From assembly GCF_000756815.1 (NCBI RefSeq), contig NZ_CCVW01000001.1, positions 682,001 to 746,000 of the forward strand: 64,000 bases of DNA. The letters run 5' to 3'. The notes below the pieces were generated by a model. That model did no database searches. It was not told the DNA's origin and saw nothing but the letters and a program-made list of their open reading frames with translations. The position numbers and the translations under genes are program-made. Positions 1 through 10,221 of this stretch are shown piece after piece (position 1 is the stretch's first letter; the number at the start of each line of letters is the position of its first letter). Source of the stretch: Legionella massiliensis (GTDB lineage: Bacteria > Pseudomonadota > Gammaproteobacteria > Legionellales > Legionellaceae).

Positions 1-115
1 ATCAAGGGATTTTGAAAAAGTGAATCAAAAATGCGCAATATGTTGTAACACAATTGTAAAGTGTATGTTTTTAATCAGAATAAATCGTAAAAAATAAGTA
101 AAAAAATTGAACACA

Positions 116-787
116 TTAGGCATATATTGTTTGATCTGTGATATAAGCCTCAAGAAATCCCTGCTTGCGAAGGGTACAACTGTCGCAATGACCACAGGCT
201 TTCCCATCCTCAGTTGCTTGATAGCAAGAGACAGTCATCGAGTAATCGACGCCTAATTTAATCCCTTGGCGAATGGTTTCAGCTTTGGATAGATGTAAAA
301 GAGGGGTATGAAGTCTGAAGGGAGAGCCTTCTACAGCTGATTTGGTTGCCAAATTGGCGAGGTTTTGAAAGGCAGCAATATATTCTGGGCGGCAATCAGG
401 ATAACCAGAATAGTCGACGGAACTCACACCAATAAACAAATCTTGGGCGTCAAGCACTTCGGCATAACCTAAGGATATTGCTAAAAATACGGTATTACGT
501 GCGGGTACATAAGTGACAGGTATTTCTTTGCTACCACTATATTCGGGTACTTGAATTGATTGATCTGTTAAGGCAGACCCACCAAATTGACCAATGTCCA
601 GATTAATTATGCGATGTTCGCTAACAGCAAAATGCTTAGCAATTCGTTGGGCTGCTATCAATTCCGCTGTATGGCGTTGGCCGTAGGCAAAACTTAGAGC
701 GTAACAATCGAAGCCTTCGGCCTTGGCTATTGCCAGACAAGTTGTCGAGTCCAAGCCTCCGGATATTAGAACAACAGCTTTTTTCAT
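116..787 (-). CDS. queC: 7-cyano-7-deazaguanine synthase
   Basis: QueC converts 7-carboxy-7-deazaguanine to preQ0 with ATP and ammonia in the queuosine tRNA-modification pathway, in the cytosol. The PP-loop ATP-pyrophosphatase motif SGGLDST lies near residues 9-15. A zinc-binding cysteine cluster is present at the C-terminus ([17 protein letters not shown]). Length, about 223 residues, is normal for the family. I chose the ATG at 787 because [11 protein letters not shown] matches the usual QueC N-terminus; an ATG five codons upstream (802) is also open. The gene is divergent from dacB, with a gap of under 90 bp that must hold both promoters. Identification is secure. Confidence 0.95.
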   Translation of the reverse strand: MKKAVVLISGGLDSTTCLAIAKAEGFDCYALSFAYGQRHTAELIAAQRIAKHFAVSEHRIINLDIGQFGGSALTDQSIQVPEYSGSKEIPVTYVPARNTVFLAISLGYAEVLDAQDLFIGVSSVDYSGYPDCRPEYIAAFQNLANLATKSAVEGSPFRLHTPLLHLSKAETIRQGIKLGVDYSMTVSCYQATEDGKACGHCDSCTLRKQGFLEAYITDQTIYA

Positions 788-871
788 AGTAATCTCGGGC
801 AAAAATTGGGTTGATTATAACTATAATCGCAGGCATAGTCTTTAGTTCATTAGCCTGATAGCCAATCTAAA

Positions 872-2776
872 ATGAAAATTTACCCCTCGTTTGCACTAGC
901 ACTAAGCCTATTCCCCTTATTCACTTCAGCAGCTGAGCCTGTGTTCGCAATCAAAGCGATTGGAAAGGCGCCGCAAATACTTGTTGATAAGCAGCAAGTA
1001 CTCAGGGAGTACAAGGTTGTAAATAACAGTGCTGTGAGATTGACCAATAATCACCTGGTTGAGCTTCCTCCTGGCGTCAGGCAGATCACAACAGGAAAGG
1101 GTTCTTGCCAAAATTCTTTTGACTTAGCTCCTCGTGCAAGCTGCAGGCTTATTCTTGAAATCAATGCGGCAACTATGAATGCTGATATTCAGGGTGGCCC
1201 AAAAATTTGTTCTGCAGAGGATAAATCGACCTGCTCTTTGCCTGCAACAGGGGACAGTTTGGCCTTTAAGAAGAACGAAGACTTGGACGCTATTTTCAAT
1301 AAGGTCAAATATCAAAGTGCAACCTGGGGTTTGCAAGTTATCGATCAAAGCACGGGTGCCCTCTTAATTGATTTGCACTCTGATCGACATTTTTACGTCG
1401 GCTCAATTCGCAAACTCTTCTCTGTTGGTGAATTATTGGAGCAGCTAGGACCTAATTATCAGTTTAATACCCCTGTCAGTTATCAGGGATCACTAGATAG
1501 TAAAGGTGTCTTGAAAGGAGATCTTATTCTTGAGGCCTCGGGTGATTTAGCAATGGGAGGGCGCACCCTGCCTGATGGCAGTATTGCTATTACTGATTTT
1601 GACCATAATGAGGCTAATTCACTTGGCAACGCAATCCTTACAAGCCCTGATCCTCTTGCCGGTTATAAGAAGTTGGCCCAACAAGTTTATTCTTTTGGAA
1701 TTCGGCGAATCAGCGGTAATGTCGTTATTGATGACCGGTTATTTACTCCCTTCAATTTTCGTGACGAGTTTCAGGTCAGTGCGATTTTTGTTAATGATGA
1801 TGTTGTTGATCTTATAATAAACCCAGGTTCTGCAGAGCAGCTTGCCGAAGTGAAGTGGCGACCAATTTCTGCAGCCTTTACAGTCTTATCCAATCTAAAA
1901 ACAACAGCAGATAAAACAGAAGCAAGTTATAAATTGGAACCCGAATTGCTGACTTGTATTGGGGCTACGCCTTGTCAGGGAAGGGTTACAGGTAATCTTC
2001 CTAAGGACTTTATTCCGCCCTTAACTGGAAAATACCCTCTTGTGCAAACTTTCAGGATAACTAAGCCTGCCAATTATGCCCGCAGTGTTTTTATCGAAGC
2101 CTTGCAGCAAGCTGGTGTGACTGTTGATGCTCCAGTAGTAGCTAATAATCCATCGCCACCGAATGGCCCTAAGACAGCGGTAACTAGTTTGGTTTCCCAA
2201 CCCTACTCCGAGTATGCCAAATGGATCCTGAAGGTTAGTTATAATATTGGCGCAGATACCAGCCTGGTTCTTTGGGGCGTGGCAAATGGTGTAAAAACCA
2301 TGTCTGAAACTTTAGAGCTAGAAAAAAATCGTTTAACAACACAATACCATCTGCCCGCAAAACAATTTTCCTTTGTTGATGGTAGTGGCGGCGGGGAAAC
2401 TAAGCTCACCAATTCTGTGGCTACCCAATGGCTGGATATTATGGCGAAGAGCCCTGTTTTCCAAACCTTCTTCGATGCTCTGCCTATCTTAGGTGTTGAT
2501 GGTTCACTGGCCACAATTAAGAACTTTCAGTCTAATCCTTCTCTGAGTGAGGCGATTGGCAAAGTACGAGCAAAAACCGGAACTTATGCGATAGGAACAG
2601 AAAAAGGTCTGATGCTAAAAGGCCAAGGTTTTGCTGGCTATATCGATAGTAAATCTGGCAAACGTCTTATTTATCAGTTGGTGGTTAATGAAGTCCCTAT
2701 TAAGTCTATCGATGATATCTTAGAAGTGTTTCAAGATGAGGGAACTATGTCAGCAATTCTCTGGCGTGATTTTTAA
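872..2776 (+). CDS. dacB: D-alanyl-D-alanine carboxypeptidase/endopeptidase, PBP4 family (S13)
   Basis: This periplasmic enzyme trims and hydrolyses peptidoglycan cross-links. A signal peptide covers about residues 1-21 (cleavage near TSAA). The three penicillin-binding motifs are present: SIRK at 178-181, SYN at 456-458 and KTG at 568-570. At 634 aa it is longer than typical PBP4 (about 480). The extra part is an N-terminal domain, roughly residues 22-130, with spaced cysteines and an 'LAPRASCRLILEI' strand motif. The same kind of domain occurs in the secreted protein at 24842-26623. The catalytic assignment is firm; the role of the added domain (perhaps surface or protein binding) is unknown. 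Confidence 0.92.
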   Translation: MKIYPSFALALSLFPLFTSAAEPVFAIKAIGKAPQILVDKQQVLREYKVVNNSAVRLTNNHLVELPPGVRQITTGKGSCQNSFDLAPRASCRLILEINAATMNADIQGGPKICSAEDKSTCSLPATGDSLAFKKNEDLDAIFNKVKYQSATWGLQVIDQSTGALLIDLHSDRHFYVGSIRKLFSVGELLEQLGPNYQFNTPVSYQGSLDSKGVLKGDLILEASGDLAMGGRTLPDGSIAITDFDHNEANSLGNAILTSPDPLAGYKKLAQQVYSFGIRRISGNVVIDDRLFTPFNFRDEFQVSAIFVNDDVVDLIINPGSAEQLAEVKWRPISAAFTVLSNLKTTADKTEASYKLEPELLTCIGATPCQGRVTGNLPKDFIPPLTGKYPLVQTFRITKPANYARSVFIEALQQAGVTVDAPVVANNPSPPNGPKTAVTSLVSQPYSEYAKWILKVSYNIGADTSLVLWGVANGVKTMSETLELEKNRLTTQYHLPAKQFSFVDGSGGGETKLTNSVATQWLDIMAKSPVFQTFFDALPILGVDGSLATIKNFQSNPSLSEAIGKVRAKTGTYAIGTEKGLMLKGQGFAGYIDSKSGKRLIYQLVVNEVPIKSIDDILEVFQDEGTMSAILWRDF

Positions 2777-2797
2777 TCGTCACGCGCGTAGATTGTG

Positions 2798-2826
2798 GCC
2801 TGGATTTCGCTATGCTGCATCCAGGC
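2798..2826. repeat. Intergenic palindrome, family A
   Basis: The arms GCCTGGAT and ATCCAGGC flank a short loop just after the dacB stop. Related sequences occur at 9987-10050 and 14574-14631. It could act as a transcription terminator, but there is no T-run after the hairpin, so it reads better as a dispersed REP-like repeat. Confidence 0.7.
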
Positions 2827-3032
2827 TACGGGCTAATCAGCTCAAGAGCAACGAGGAATACCTGCCCCTATGATTTTTCCTACTAAATTTCTGTAAATTA
2901 TTTATCAATAACGTAAAAACGCTATTTACACCTTGTCCTACTATTTTGTGATATGATATAAAAAAGAACAGTTTGAGCTTTTTGAGCATATTTCTTCCAA
3001 TCATCAAGCTACTTTAATGATGAGGTGTAATC

Positions 3033-5453
3033 ATGGCCGGCAGTAAAAAGATTCCCATCACCGTACGATCATCTTACGGTTTATATAGTGACAATGAAAA
3101 AGCCGCTGTGAAGAAACTTTATGAGAAAACTAAAGATCATAGTAAAGATGAGTTGCCACCAATTCCAGAAAAAACAAAAAGCGAGAAAAACAAACGTCTA
3201 GCCGCTTTAAGAATTCTTGTGGATAAAATCGTTGATCAAGACAAAGAGGTCAATCCTGAGGGAAAAGACTTAGATCGATTTCTTTTAGCTAGAGAAGATG
3301 GATATTTTGCCGATTATGAAGCCGATGAGCTCGATGATGAGTCCTCTGCAGATGAAGAACAATCAGAGGTCAATGATGTACGTAAGCTAATGAAAAAGAT
3401 TAGCAAAGAAAGTCAAAGACTGCTCAAATCTTCTCCAACAAGACGAATACAAATAGCAAAAAGAGAAGCAGCACTCCGTGAGCTTTTAGAAAAGGAAGAA
3501 GAGGAAAGCAAGGCCGCGACTATACACAAGCTTCGTGAAGAAAGGGAGCAACTTCTTTTAGATACCCAATTATTAGCAACACAACGTCATAGATTGCCTA
3601 CGATGCTCTCTTATTATATAGCGGAGCTAGGCAAAACTAATCCAGCAAGCTTTCGTTTCTTGACGGAAGAGCAAAAGTTGCGGCTGGAAAACAAATTGCA
3701 CCAAACCTATCTTGCCATCTATAGCCAGTATCAACTGGATAAATCAGAAGGTAAAAGCCATCTTTTGGCCGGTCATCGGGATTTATTGAATCTTTGCAGT
3801 CAACGAATTGAAGAATTGTGGCTCCAACCCAATAGAGGGGAAAAAATTGATTTTCAAGATGACTTGAATCAAGAGATCAATTTATTCACCAAGGCACTAA
3901 AATATTTAGGACTTACATTTCTTGCGGCTTGGATTGTTGAGAAAGTACTTCAACTCATCAAGAAGCCAACGGTTATTAAAGATTGGATGACTGAGATCAA
4001 TGGCAAACGTCTCTACTGGGTTTGGGGTGGTGGAATGCTGGCCTCTATCATAGCATTCTTACCGGCGACCTTTTATAGCGCGGCACAAGCATCTGACAGG
4101 TTAGGAGCCCCTTCACCAGTGACGGGGTATATGAGTTGGGTTTTATACTTCTGTCGTCTAGGAATTAATTCGATCTTATTGTTTAAACATACGATTAATG
4201 GCCCATGGATGAGTGAAGAAGAAAGTAAAATCCCTGCTTGGGAACGCTTTACAACCCAACTCGAACAGCGAATATTTGCAATTTTGAACGATTTGCTCTG
4301 GGCTCCCATCAATATGGCATGTTTCTTCTGGCTTAAGGGTGCAGGAACCTTGGGCTATGTGGGTAATATAGCCACTGTAATCTTGTTAACGATGGATTTA
4401 GTGCTCAGCCTTATAAGGCACTGGCATGAAACCACTAAACATAACAAGGAAATGCTGGAAATTGATAATGAAAAAGCTGCTTTACGGCAAAAGATCGAGG
4501 AGCATGAGGCTTTACGAGATCGCGCAAGGGATTTAGAAGAAAAAGCGGTATATGATGCAAAAATTGCGGAATTGGAGGAGCAGCTTAAAGATCTGCAAAA
4601 AATGCAAGCCAAAGCGAAGTTTGATTGGAAATATAAAGAGCTAGCCTTAGTGAGTGATTGCTGCTATGCCTTGGGATTATTACTCGCTTTTTGCGTAGTC
4701 ATTTGCTTCTTCTTCCCGCCTGCTAGTCTTGCTCCAATGACAGTTCTGATTATTGGACTGATCGGAGCAGCTGCCTGCTTCCTGGCTACAACGATTTATA
4801 CAGCCTATAACTGCCATTTGGAGAGAGCTAAGACTAAAGAGCAGCAACAGATGGCAAAAGACGAGTGTGCAGAATTATTAGAAAAATTCAAAAGCACCGA
4901 CGATCCCAATCTGAGAAAGCAGTTGTATCTGGAAATGAGGGGTTTGATGGCTGAGTCCGATTATCAACATCGGCTTGCCAGATACCAGTTGGTAAAATCA
5001 TTCGTGTCTGTGTTTATCGATGTTGCATTTCCTGCTGCTGTTTTTTCAACTATTGTATTTGCTCCGGTCGGTCTAAGTATTTGGGCAATTATAGGAATCG
5101 TAGCGGCAGTTGCAGCTGTTTCCTGGTACTTTAATAATATGGTACTGAAAAATGTAGAGCCAAAGCCTCATGAGTTATCGGAGTTTAATGATGAGGAATA
5201 TCAGGCTTTTGAAGAAGCAGCTTTAGAGAATTCAGGGGTATCCCTTGATGATGTTTCTGAGTTTTTACAGCCACCAGAGCAGGGCAAAGCTACAACTTCA
5301 AGCAGCCGCTTTTTTGATAGTGCTGAGCCTTCGGCTAGCTATTTCAGGCTAGGGCCTCGTCGTGAATCATCGTCAGACGGTGAGTTGCCAGATGAGGGGA
5401 GTAGTGATGAGGATGATCCATTGTTAGGCTTGTCTGGCTCTAGCAGTTTCTAA
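3033..5453 (+). CDS. Large multi-spanning membrane protein with coiled coil; candidate effector
   Basis: The function is unknown. The start has a good ribosome site (GAGGTG). The first 280 or so residues are highly charged with helical, coiled-coil character. Hydrophobic segments follow near residues 290-310, 326-350, 360-385 and 415-460. A charged coiled coil lies around 470-535, and two more hydrophobic hairpins near 536-590 and 650-700. The tail is acidic and Ser-rich (EDDPLLGLSGSSSF). The middle region, with LLFKH, 'W(M/L)S.EE' and 'LND..W', matches the protein at 19082-20494, so the two are paralogues. The layout resembles Legionella membrane-targeted Dot/Icm effectors, but that is inference; no catalytic motif was recognised. 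Confidence 0.8.
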   Translation: MAGSKKIPITVRSSYGLYSDNEKAAVKKLYEKTKDHSKDELPPIPEKTKSEKNKRLAALRILVDKIVDQDKEVNPEGKDLDRFLLAREDGYFADYEADELDDESSADEEQSEVNDVRKLMKKISKESQRLLKSSPTRRIQIAKREAALRELLEKEEEESKAATIHKLREEREQLLLDTQLLATQRHRLPTMLSYYIAELGKTNPASFRFLTEEQKLRLENKLHQTYLAIYSQYQLDKSEGKSHLLAGHRDLLNLCSQRIEELWLQPNRGEKIDFQDDLNQEINLFTKALKYLGLTFLAAWIVEKVLQLIKKPTVIKDWMTEINGKRLYWVWGGGMLASIIAFLPATFYSAAQASDRLGAPSPVTGYMSWVLYFCRLGINSILLFKHTINGPWMSEEESKIPAWERFTTQLEQRIFAILNDLLWAPINMACFFWLKGAGTLGYVGNIATVILLTMDLVLSLIRHWHETTKHNKEMLEIDNEKAALRQKIEEHEALRDRARDLEEKAVYDAKIAELEEQLKDLQKMQAKAKFDWKYKELALVSDCCYALGLLLAFCVVICFFFPPASLAPMTVLIIGLIGAAACFLATTIYTAYNCHLERAKTKEQQQMAKDECAELLEKFKSTDDPNLRKQLYLEMRGLMAESDYQHRLARYQLVKSFVSVFIDVAFPAAVFSTIVFAPVGLSIWAIIGIVAAVAAVSWYFNNMVLKNVEPKPHELSEFNDEEYQAFEEAALENSGVSLDDVSEFLQPPEQGKATTSSSRFFDSAEPSASYFRLGPRRESSSDGELPDEGSSDEDDPLLGLSGSSSF

Positions 5454-5478
5454 GGAGTTTGACCCCGTGGTCGAAGAT

Positions 5479-5641
5479 GCCCATAGGTATCTACACAAAT
5501 GTCCCTCCTTGTCTCAACATTACGCCATCCAGAGCGTAGCGAAGGATCTCCTGAATGTGGCACTGTGCTAATCCCGGAGATCCTTCGCTGCGCTCTGGAT
5601 GACGTGCGTCTATTACAGTCACTTGTGTAGATACCTATGGG
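5479..5641. repeat. Nested intergenic palindrome enclosing family B repeat
   Basis: An outer inverted repeat (CCCATAGGTATCTACACAA at 5480 onward against its complement ending at 5641) encloses the family B unit at 5523-5604. That unit is itself a near-perfect palindrome: the arms CATCCAGAGCG...GGATCTCC differ from each other at one base. Family B copies also occur at 10065-10143 and 14461-14544. This block fills most of the gap between the membrane protein gene and mnmG. Confidence 0.8.
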
Positions 5642-5826
5642 TCGAAGCCACGAGGATTCGAGGTGTGAGGCTCCTCCTACCCGATTTATCGAAATCCCGC
5701 AGCTTCGATCGCGGGGTCTTAAGCTTTAAAACTCAGGCATCGACAAAAGTAGATTTAGTAAAAGCTTGGGTAAACCAACAAGAAAGTGTATAATCGCGCG
5801 ATTTGCTGCACAAAAATTTTCCTACC

Positions 5827-7701
5827 ATGAATCTTGAAAAACACTATGATGTCATCGTTGTGGGTGGTGGTCATGCCGGCACCGAAGCAGCGCTGGCCGC
5901 TGCGCGCCTTGGCGCCCAAACCTTGTTATTGACCCACAATATGGATTTGCTTGGGCAAATGTCTTGCAACCCTGCGATTGGTGGTATTGGTAAAGGTCAC
6001 CTAGTCAAAGAAATTGACGCCCTTGACGGTGCTATGGCGAGAGCGGCAGATCAGGCGGGGATTCAATTTCGTATTCTTAATGCCTCTAAAGGCCCAGCAG
6101 TTAGAGCAACACGTGCTCAGGCTGATCGCGTGCTTTACCGTCAGGCAATCCGTCAAATTCTTCAGACTCAACCTAATCTGACACTCTTCCAACAAGCTGT
6201 TGATGATCTAATAGTAGAGGGCGATCGAGTAACAGGCGTCGTCACGCAAATGGGTTTAACCTTGCGTGCCCGTGCGGTAGTGTTGACTGTTGGTACTTTT
6301 TTAGGCGGCAAGATCCATGTAGGTATGAGTCAATATGCCGGTGGACGAGCAGGTGATCCCCCTGCCATTGCTCTAGCCCTGCGTTTGCGTGAATTAGATC
6401 TCCCTGTTGGGCGCTTAAAAACAGGAACCCCTCCACGAATTGATGGGCGGACTTTGGATTACAGCCAAATGACGGTTCAGCCTGGTGATAGTCCCTTACC
6501 TGTTTTTTCTTATCTAGGTAAGGTTTCAGATCATCCGCAACAACTACCCTGTTACATCACTCATACAACTGAGCAAACCCATGAAATTATTCGTGCGAAT
6601 CTGCATCAATCGCCAATGTATGCTGGCGTGATTGAGGGGATCGGACCACGTTATTGTCCATCCATTGAAGATAAGATTGTTCGTTTTGCAGATAAGCTGT
6701 CGCATCAGATCTTCGTTGAACCAGAAGGATTAACGACAGATGAAATTTACCCCAACGGTATTTCCACTAGTTTACCCTTTGAAGTTCAGGTTCAATTTGT
6801 TCGTAGTATCCAGGGCTTTGCCAACGCTCATATAACCCGCCCAGGCTATGCTATCGAATATGATTATTTTGATCCGCGAGGTTTAACCGCCTTTTTACAA
6901 ACCAAGCCTCTACCCAATCTCTTTTTTGCGGGTCAAATCAATGGCACAACAGGTTATGAAGAGGCTGCTGCGCAAGGTTTAATTGCGGGGATGAATGCGG
7001 CCTTACAAGTGAAAGAACAGGAGCTATGGTGCCCACGCCGAGATGAGGCTTATATCGGTGTACTGATTGATGACCTGATTACCTGTGGTACCCAAGAACC
7101 CTATCGGATGTTTACTTCAAGGGCCGAGTATCGCCTCTTGTTACGTGAAGACAATGCAGACTTGCGTCTAACGGAGAAAGGCCGTGAGCTTGGATTGGTT
7201 GGCGAGCAGCGATGGCAAGCGTTTTCAGCGAAAAAGGAAGGCATAGAGCAGGCACAAAGTCGCCTCAAAGATACCTTGGTAAGAGTTGCTCATAGCGAAG
7301 CCTTCGGGTCTCTTCTTGAGAATCCCTTGCAACAAGACTGCCGGGCAGCTGATTTATTGAAGCGCCCAGAGATTAGCTATGTCGACTTACAAAAGGTTGC
7401 TGAACTCGATTTACCTGAGTTAGCGACTGATATTGCTGAGCAAGTGGAAATCCAGTCAAAGTATGCAGGCTATATTGAGCGCCAGCTTCTTGAAATCGAA
7501 CGTTTGCGAAAACATGAAAATACGCAATTACCCGCTAGCCTTGATTACACAAAGGTCACAGGCCTATCTACAGAAGTTATGCAAAAGCTGACTAAGATAA
7601 GACCTGCCACTATTGCACAGGCAGGACGCATTTCTGGCGTAACACCAGCTGCCTTATCTCTGCTCCTGGTTCATCTGAAAAAACACCGAGAACCTGCATG
7701 A
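5827..7701 (+). CDS. mnmG: tRNA uridine-5-carboxymethylaminomethyl(34) synthesis enzyme, FAD subunit
   Basis: MnmG (GidA) works with MnmE to modify U34 of several tRNAs, using FAD, NADH and methylene-THF. The FAD-binding motif [12 protein letters not shown] is at the N-terminus. Family signatures include [30 protein letters not shown] and the C-terminal YAGYIERQ region. I preferred the ATG at 5827 ([15 protein letters not shown]) over an in-frame TTG at 5803, because it matches family N-termini. The length is then 624 aa, which is normal. The stop overlaps the rsmG start by ATGA, so the two are translationally coupled. Confidence 0.96.
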   Translation: MNLEKHYDVIVVGGGHAGTEAALAAARLGAQTLLLTHNMDLLGQMSCNPAIGGIGKGHLVKEIDALDGAMARAADQAGIQFRILNASKGPAVRATRAQADRVLYRQAIRQILQTQPNLTLFQQAVDDLIVEGDRVTGVVTQMGLTLRARAVVLTVGTFLGGKIHVGMSQYAGGRAGDPPAIALALRLRELDLPVGRLKTGTPPRIDGRTLDYSQMTVQPGDSPLPVFSYLGKVSDHPQQLPCYITHTTEQTHEIIRANLHQSPMYAGVIEGIGPRYCPSIEDKIVRFADKLSHQIFVEPEGLTTDEIYPNGISTSLPFEVQVQFVRSIQGFANAHITRPGYAIEYDYFDPRGLTAFLQTKPLPNLFFAGQINGTTGYEEAAAQGLIAGMNAALQVKEQELWCPRRDEAYIGVLIDDLITCGTQEPYRMFTSRAEYRLLLREDNADLRLTEKGRELGLVGEQRWQAFSAKKEGIEQAQSRLKDTLVRVAHSEAFGSLLENPLQQDCRAADLLKRPEISYVDLQKVAELDLPELATDIAEQVEIQSKYAGYIERQLLEIERLRKHENTQLPASLDYTKVTGLSTEVMQKLTKIRPATIAQAGRISGVTPAALSLLLVHLKKHREPA

Positions 7702-8324
7702 GCTCAGCCGCATCATTAGAAGAGCTACTATCTAAAGGCTTGGAACAATTAGGATTAGCACTAGCTGCTAATCCTTTAATGTCTTATTTATTGCTCTTGC
7801 AAAAGTGGAATAAAACCTACAACTTGACCGCTGTAAGAGACTTGGATGTCATGATCACCCGCCATCTATTTGATAGCTTGGCGATCCTTCCCTGGATTCG
7901 GGGAAAGCATGTATTAGATGTGGGAACAGGCGCTGGTTTTCCTGGAATCCCCTTAGCCTTGGCAAAACCAGACACGCAATTTGTACTCTTAGATAGTAAC
8001 GGTAAAAAAACACGATTTCTGCAAGAAATAAAACGCCGATTGCAGTTGGACAATGTCGAGGTGATACAAAGTCGCGCGGAAAACTACCACCCTTCAGTCG
8101 ATTTTGATACAGTAACAAGTCGAGCTTTCAGCGAATTGGCGCAAATGTTGAAGTGGACCCATCACCTCATAGGCACAAATGGCATCTGGCTTGCCATGAA
8201 AGGCCGCTATCCTGAAACCGAGCTGGCGAGCATCAGCCTGCCTTATCAGGTACATCCCTATACAGTACCTGGTTTGGATGGTGAGCGTTGCTGTGTCATC
8301 ATCGAAAATGCAACCAAGGAATAA
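7698..8324 (+). CDS. rsmG: 16S rRNA (guanine(527)-N7)-methyltransferase
   Basis: RsmG (GidB) methylates G527 of 16S rRNA with SAM. The SAM-binding motif [16 protein letters not shown] is clear, as is the family segment KKTRFLQE. At 208 aa the length is standard. The ATG overlaps the mnmG stop (ATGA), and parA follows after two bases, which gives the familiar mnmG-rsmG-parA-parB order found near many gammaproteobacterial origins. Confidence 0.95.
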   Translation: MSSAASLEELLSKGLEQLGLALAANPLMSYLLLLQKWNKTYNLTAVRDLDVMITRHLFDSLAILPWIRGKHVLDVGTGAGFPGIPLALAKPDTQFVLLDSNGKKTRFLQEIKRRLQLDNVEVIQSRAENYHPSVDFDTVTSRAFSELAQMLKWTHHLIGTNGIWLAMKGRYPETELASISLPYQVHPYTVPGLDGERCCVIIENATKE

Positions 8325-8326
8325 TC

Positions 8327-9097
8327 ATGGCGAAAGTCATCGCAATAGCCAACCAAAAAGGAGGCGTAGGTAAAACCACGACGTCAATTAACCTGGCCGC
8401 CTCTATTGCTGCGAATCATATGTCGGTAATGCTTGTGGATCTTGATCCACAGGGGAATGCGACAATGGGTTCTGGGGTTGATAAAAACGCCTTAGTACAT
8501 ACTACCAACGATGTGTTATTACGTGATTGCCTTGCAGAGCAAGCTTGTCTGACCACAACCTGTGGCTATGACTTGCTGCCGGCCAATGGCGATTTGACTG
8601 TTGCAGAAGTCAGTTTAATGGAAAGAAACCATCGCGAGACTTTTTTATTTAAAGCCTTGCAACCCCTGCAATCTGCCTACGATTTCATTTTGATCGACTG
8701 CCCGCCAGCATTAAATACACTGACTATTAATGCCTTGGTAGCAGCTGATTCTGTGTTAATTCCCATGCAATGTGAATACTATGCCCTTGAAGGGTTAGCC
8801 GCCTTGATATCAACCATTGAACAGGTTAAAGCGTCGGTAAATCCGCGTCTGCAAATCGAAGGGGTATTACGCACAATGTATGATGCGCGCAATCGTTTGT
8901 GCGCAGACGTCTCTAAGCAATTGCTAGAGCATTTTAATTCCAAAGTATATAGAACCGTAGTGCCGCGCAATGTGCGTTTAGCCGAGGCTCCAAGTCATGG
9001 AATGCCTGCGTTGCAATATGATAAATCATCACCAGGCGCCGCTGCTTATATGGTTTTGGCTGCCGAGGTCATTAGCAAGCAGACGGTTGTTGCTTAA
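8327..9097 (+). CDS. parA: Chromosome partitioning ATPase ParA (Soj)
   Basis: ParA is a dynamic nucleoid-bound ATPase that segregates the chromosome with ParB. The deviant Walker A motif KGGVGKTT is at residues 11-18; Walker B is seen as FILIDCPPALN. I chose the ATG at 8327 (MAKVIAIANQKGGVGKTT) because it has AAGGA six bases upstream and matches chromosomal ParA N-termini; the frame is also open upstream into rsmG. The length, 256 aa, is typical. parB follows after 12 bp. Confidence 0.95.
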   Translation: MAKVIAIANQKGGVGKTTTSINLAASIAANHMSVMLVDLDPQGNATMGSGVDKNALVHTTNDVLLRDCLAEQACLTTTCGYDLLPANGDLTVAEVSLMERNHRETFLFKALQPLQSAYDFILIDCPPALNTLTINALVAADSVLIPMQCEYYALEGLAALISTIEQVKASVNPRLQIEGVLRTMYDARNRLCADVSKQLLEHFNSKVYRTVVPRNVRLAEAPSHGMPALQYDKSSPGAAAYMVLAAEVISKQTVVA

Positions 9098-9109
9098 ATT
9101 GAGGTATAT

Positions 9110-9985
9110 ATGACAGTAAAACGCGGTGGTTTAGGACGCAATTTATCTGCTTTATTAGGTAATTCAACAGCGGCTGTAGTTGCTGAAAAACCAGTTGTCG
9201 AGAGACTTAAATTAGCTGTTGATTGCCTGCAACCAGGAAAATATCAGCCACGGGCAGAGATTGAAGAAGAGCCCCTTGCTGAATTAGCGGCGTCGATCAA
9301 ACAGCAGGGTTTATTACAGCCAATTGTCGTGCGTGAGATTGCCGAAGGGCGTTATGAAATTATCGCGGGAGAACGTCGTTGGCGCGCTTGCCAGTTAGCA
9401 GGGCTTAATGAGGTTCCTGTAGTGCTGCGTCAGGTTGATGATGAAACAGCTATGGCGATGGCTTTGATCGAAAACCTGCAGAGGGAAGATTTAAATGCCA
9501 TGGATCAAGCGCGTGCAATGTATCGTCTTACAAGTGAATTTGGCCTTACGCATCAACAGGTCGCCGATCTACTATCAAAATCCCGTACCGCCGTAAGTAA
9601 TTATCTGCGATTACTGAGTTTAAATGCGGATGTCAGGCGCTTATTAGAACATGGTGATTTGGATATGGGGCATGCAAGAGCCTTGCTTATGCTTGATGAA
9701 GCGATGCAAAGTCAGGTTGCACAATTGGTTGTTAGCAAAAATTTATCGGTTCGTGAAACTGAAAAATTAGTTGCGCGAGTGAAAGAAGGCAAGGCAAGTC
9801 CCCAAGTCAAACCAGAACTTAGTTCATTAATAAAGGAACAGGTGCAAAACTTGGCGAACCACTTACAGACCAAAGTAAAAATAAAACCTGGAAAGGCTGG
9901 AAAGGGTACACTTGTGATTCATTACGAGACTATGCAAAGTTTGCAATCGGTTATTGACCAGCTGACTAGTAGGTCGGACGGATAA
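9110..9985 (+). CDS. parB: Chromosome partitioning protein ParB (CTPase, parS-binding)
   Basis: ParB binds parS and slides on DNA as a CTP-dependent clamp. The N-terminal ParA-interacting GLGRNLSALLG motif is present. The ParB/Srx nucleotide box includes GERRWRA and ENLQREDLNAMDQA, followed by a helix-turn-helix (HQQVADLLSKSRTAVSNYLRLL) and a C-terminal dimerisation region. GAGG precedes the ATG by 5-6 bases. The length is 291 aa. No parS-type palindrome was seen nearby. It closes the operon; repeats follow. Confidence 0.95.
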   Translation: MTVKRGGLGRNLSALLGNSTAAVVAEKPVVERLKLAVDCLQPGKYQPRAEIEEEPLAELAASIKQQGLLQPIVVREIAEGRYEIIAGERRWRACQLAGLNEVPVVLRQVDDETAMAMALIENLQREDLNAMDQARAMYRLTSEFGLTHQQVADLLSKSRTAVSNYLRLLSLNADVRRLLEHGDLDMGHARALLMLDEAMQSQVAQLVVSKNLSVRETEKLVARVKEGKASPQVKPELSSLIKEQVQNLANHLQTKVKIKPGKAGKGTLVIHYETMQSLQSVIDQLTSRSDG

Positions 9986-9986
9986 A

Positions 9987-10050
9987 GTCGTAGCCTGGAT
10001 GCAGCGAAGCGAAATCCGGGAGCAGTGGTACGACTTTCCGGATTTCGCTT
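9987..10050. repeat. Intergenic repeat, family A
   Basis: It contains TAGCCTGGATGCAGCGAAGC followed by GAAATCCGGGAGCAGTGG and then the partial complement CCGGATTTCGCTT, so it can fold. It shares sequence with 2798-2826 and, in the opposite orientation, with 14574-14631. It lies just past the parB stop and could also end transcription. Confidence 0.75.
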
Positions 10051-10064
10051 CCAAAGACGTACGT

Positions 10065-10143
10065 CATGTCGAACGTAGAGAGACATCTCCTGAGTGTAGC
10101 ACTGTGCTAATCCCGGAGATCCCTCACTATGTTCGGGATGACG
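10065..10143. repeat. Intergenic repeat, family B
   Basis: It shares the core CACTGTGCTAATCCCGGAGA and the flanking arms GAGATCTCC/GGAGATC-type with 5523-5604 and 14461-14544, but the outer arms here are more diverged. It lies directly after a family A copy. Confidence 0.75.
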
Positions 10144-10221
10144 GGGTCTTTATCGATGTTTGCCCCTAAGAGGCTGGGGCGCTCAGGATGACGAAATATA
10201 AGGTGATCCTATAAAACCCCC

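Noticed and set aside
2798-2826. Classical rho-independent terminator for dacB
   Set aside because: The hairpin has no following T-run and belongs to a dispersed repeat family.
5803-5826. TTG start eight codons before the mnmG ATG
   Set aside because: MnmG N-termini fit the ATG at 5827 and the TTG has no better ribosome site.
8327-9985. A parS site near parAB
   Set aside because: I searched for the TGTTTCACGTGAAACA-type palindrome by eye in and around these genes and did not see it.
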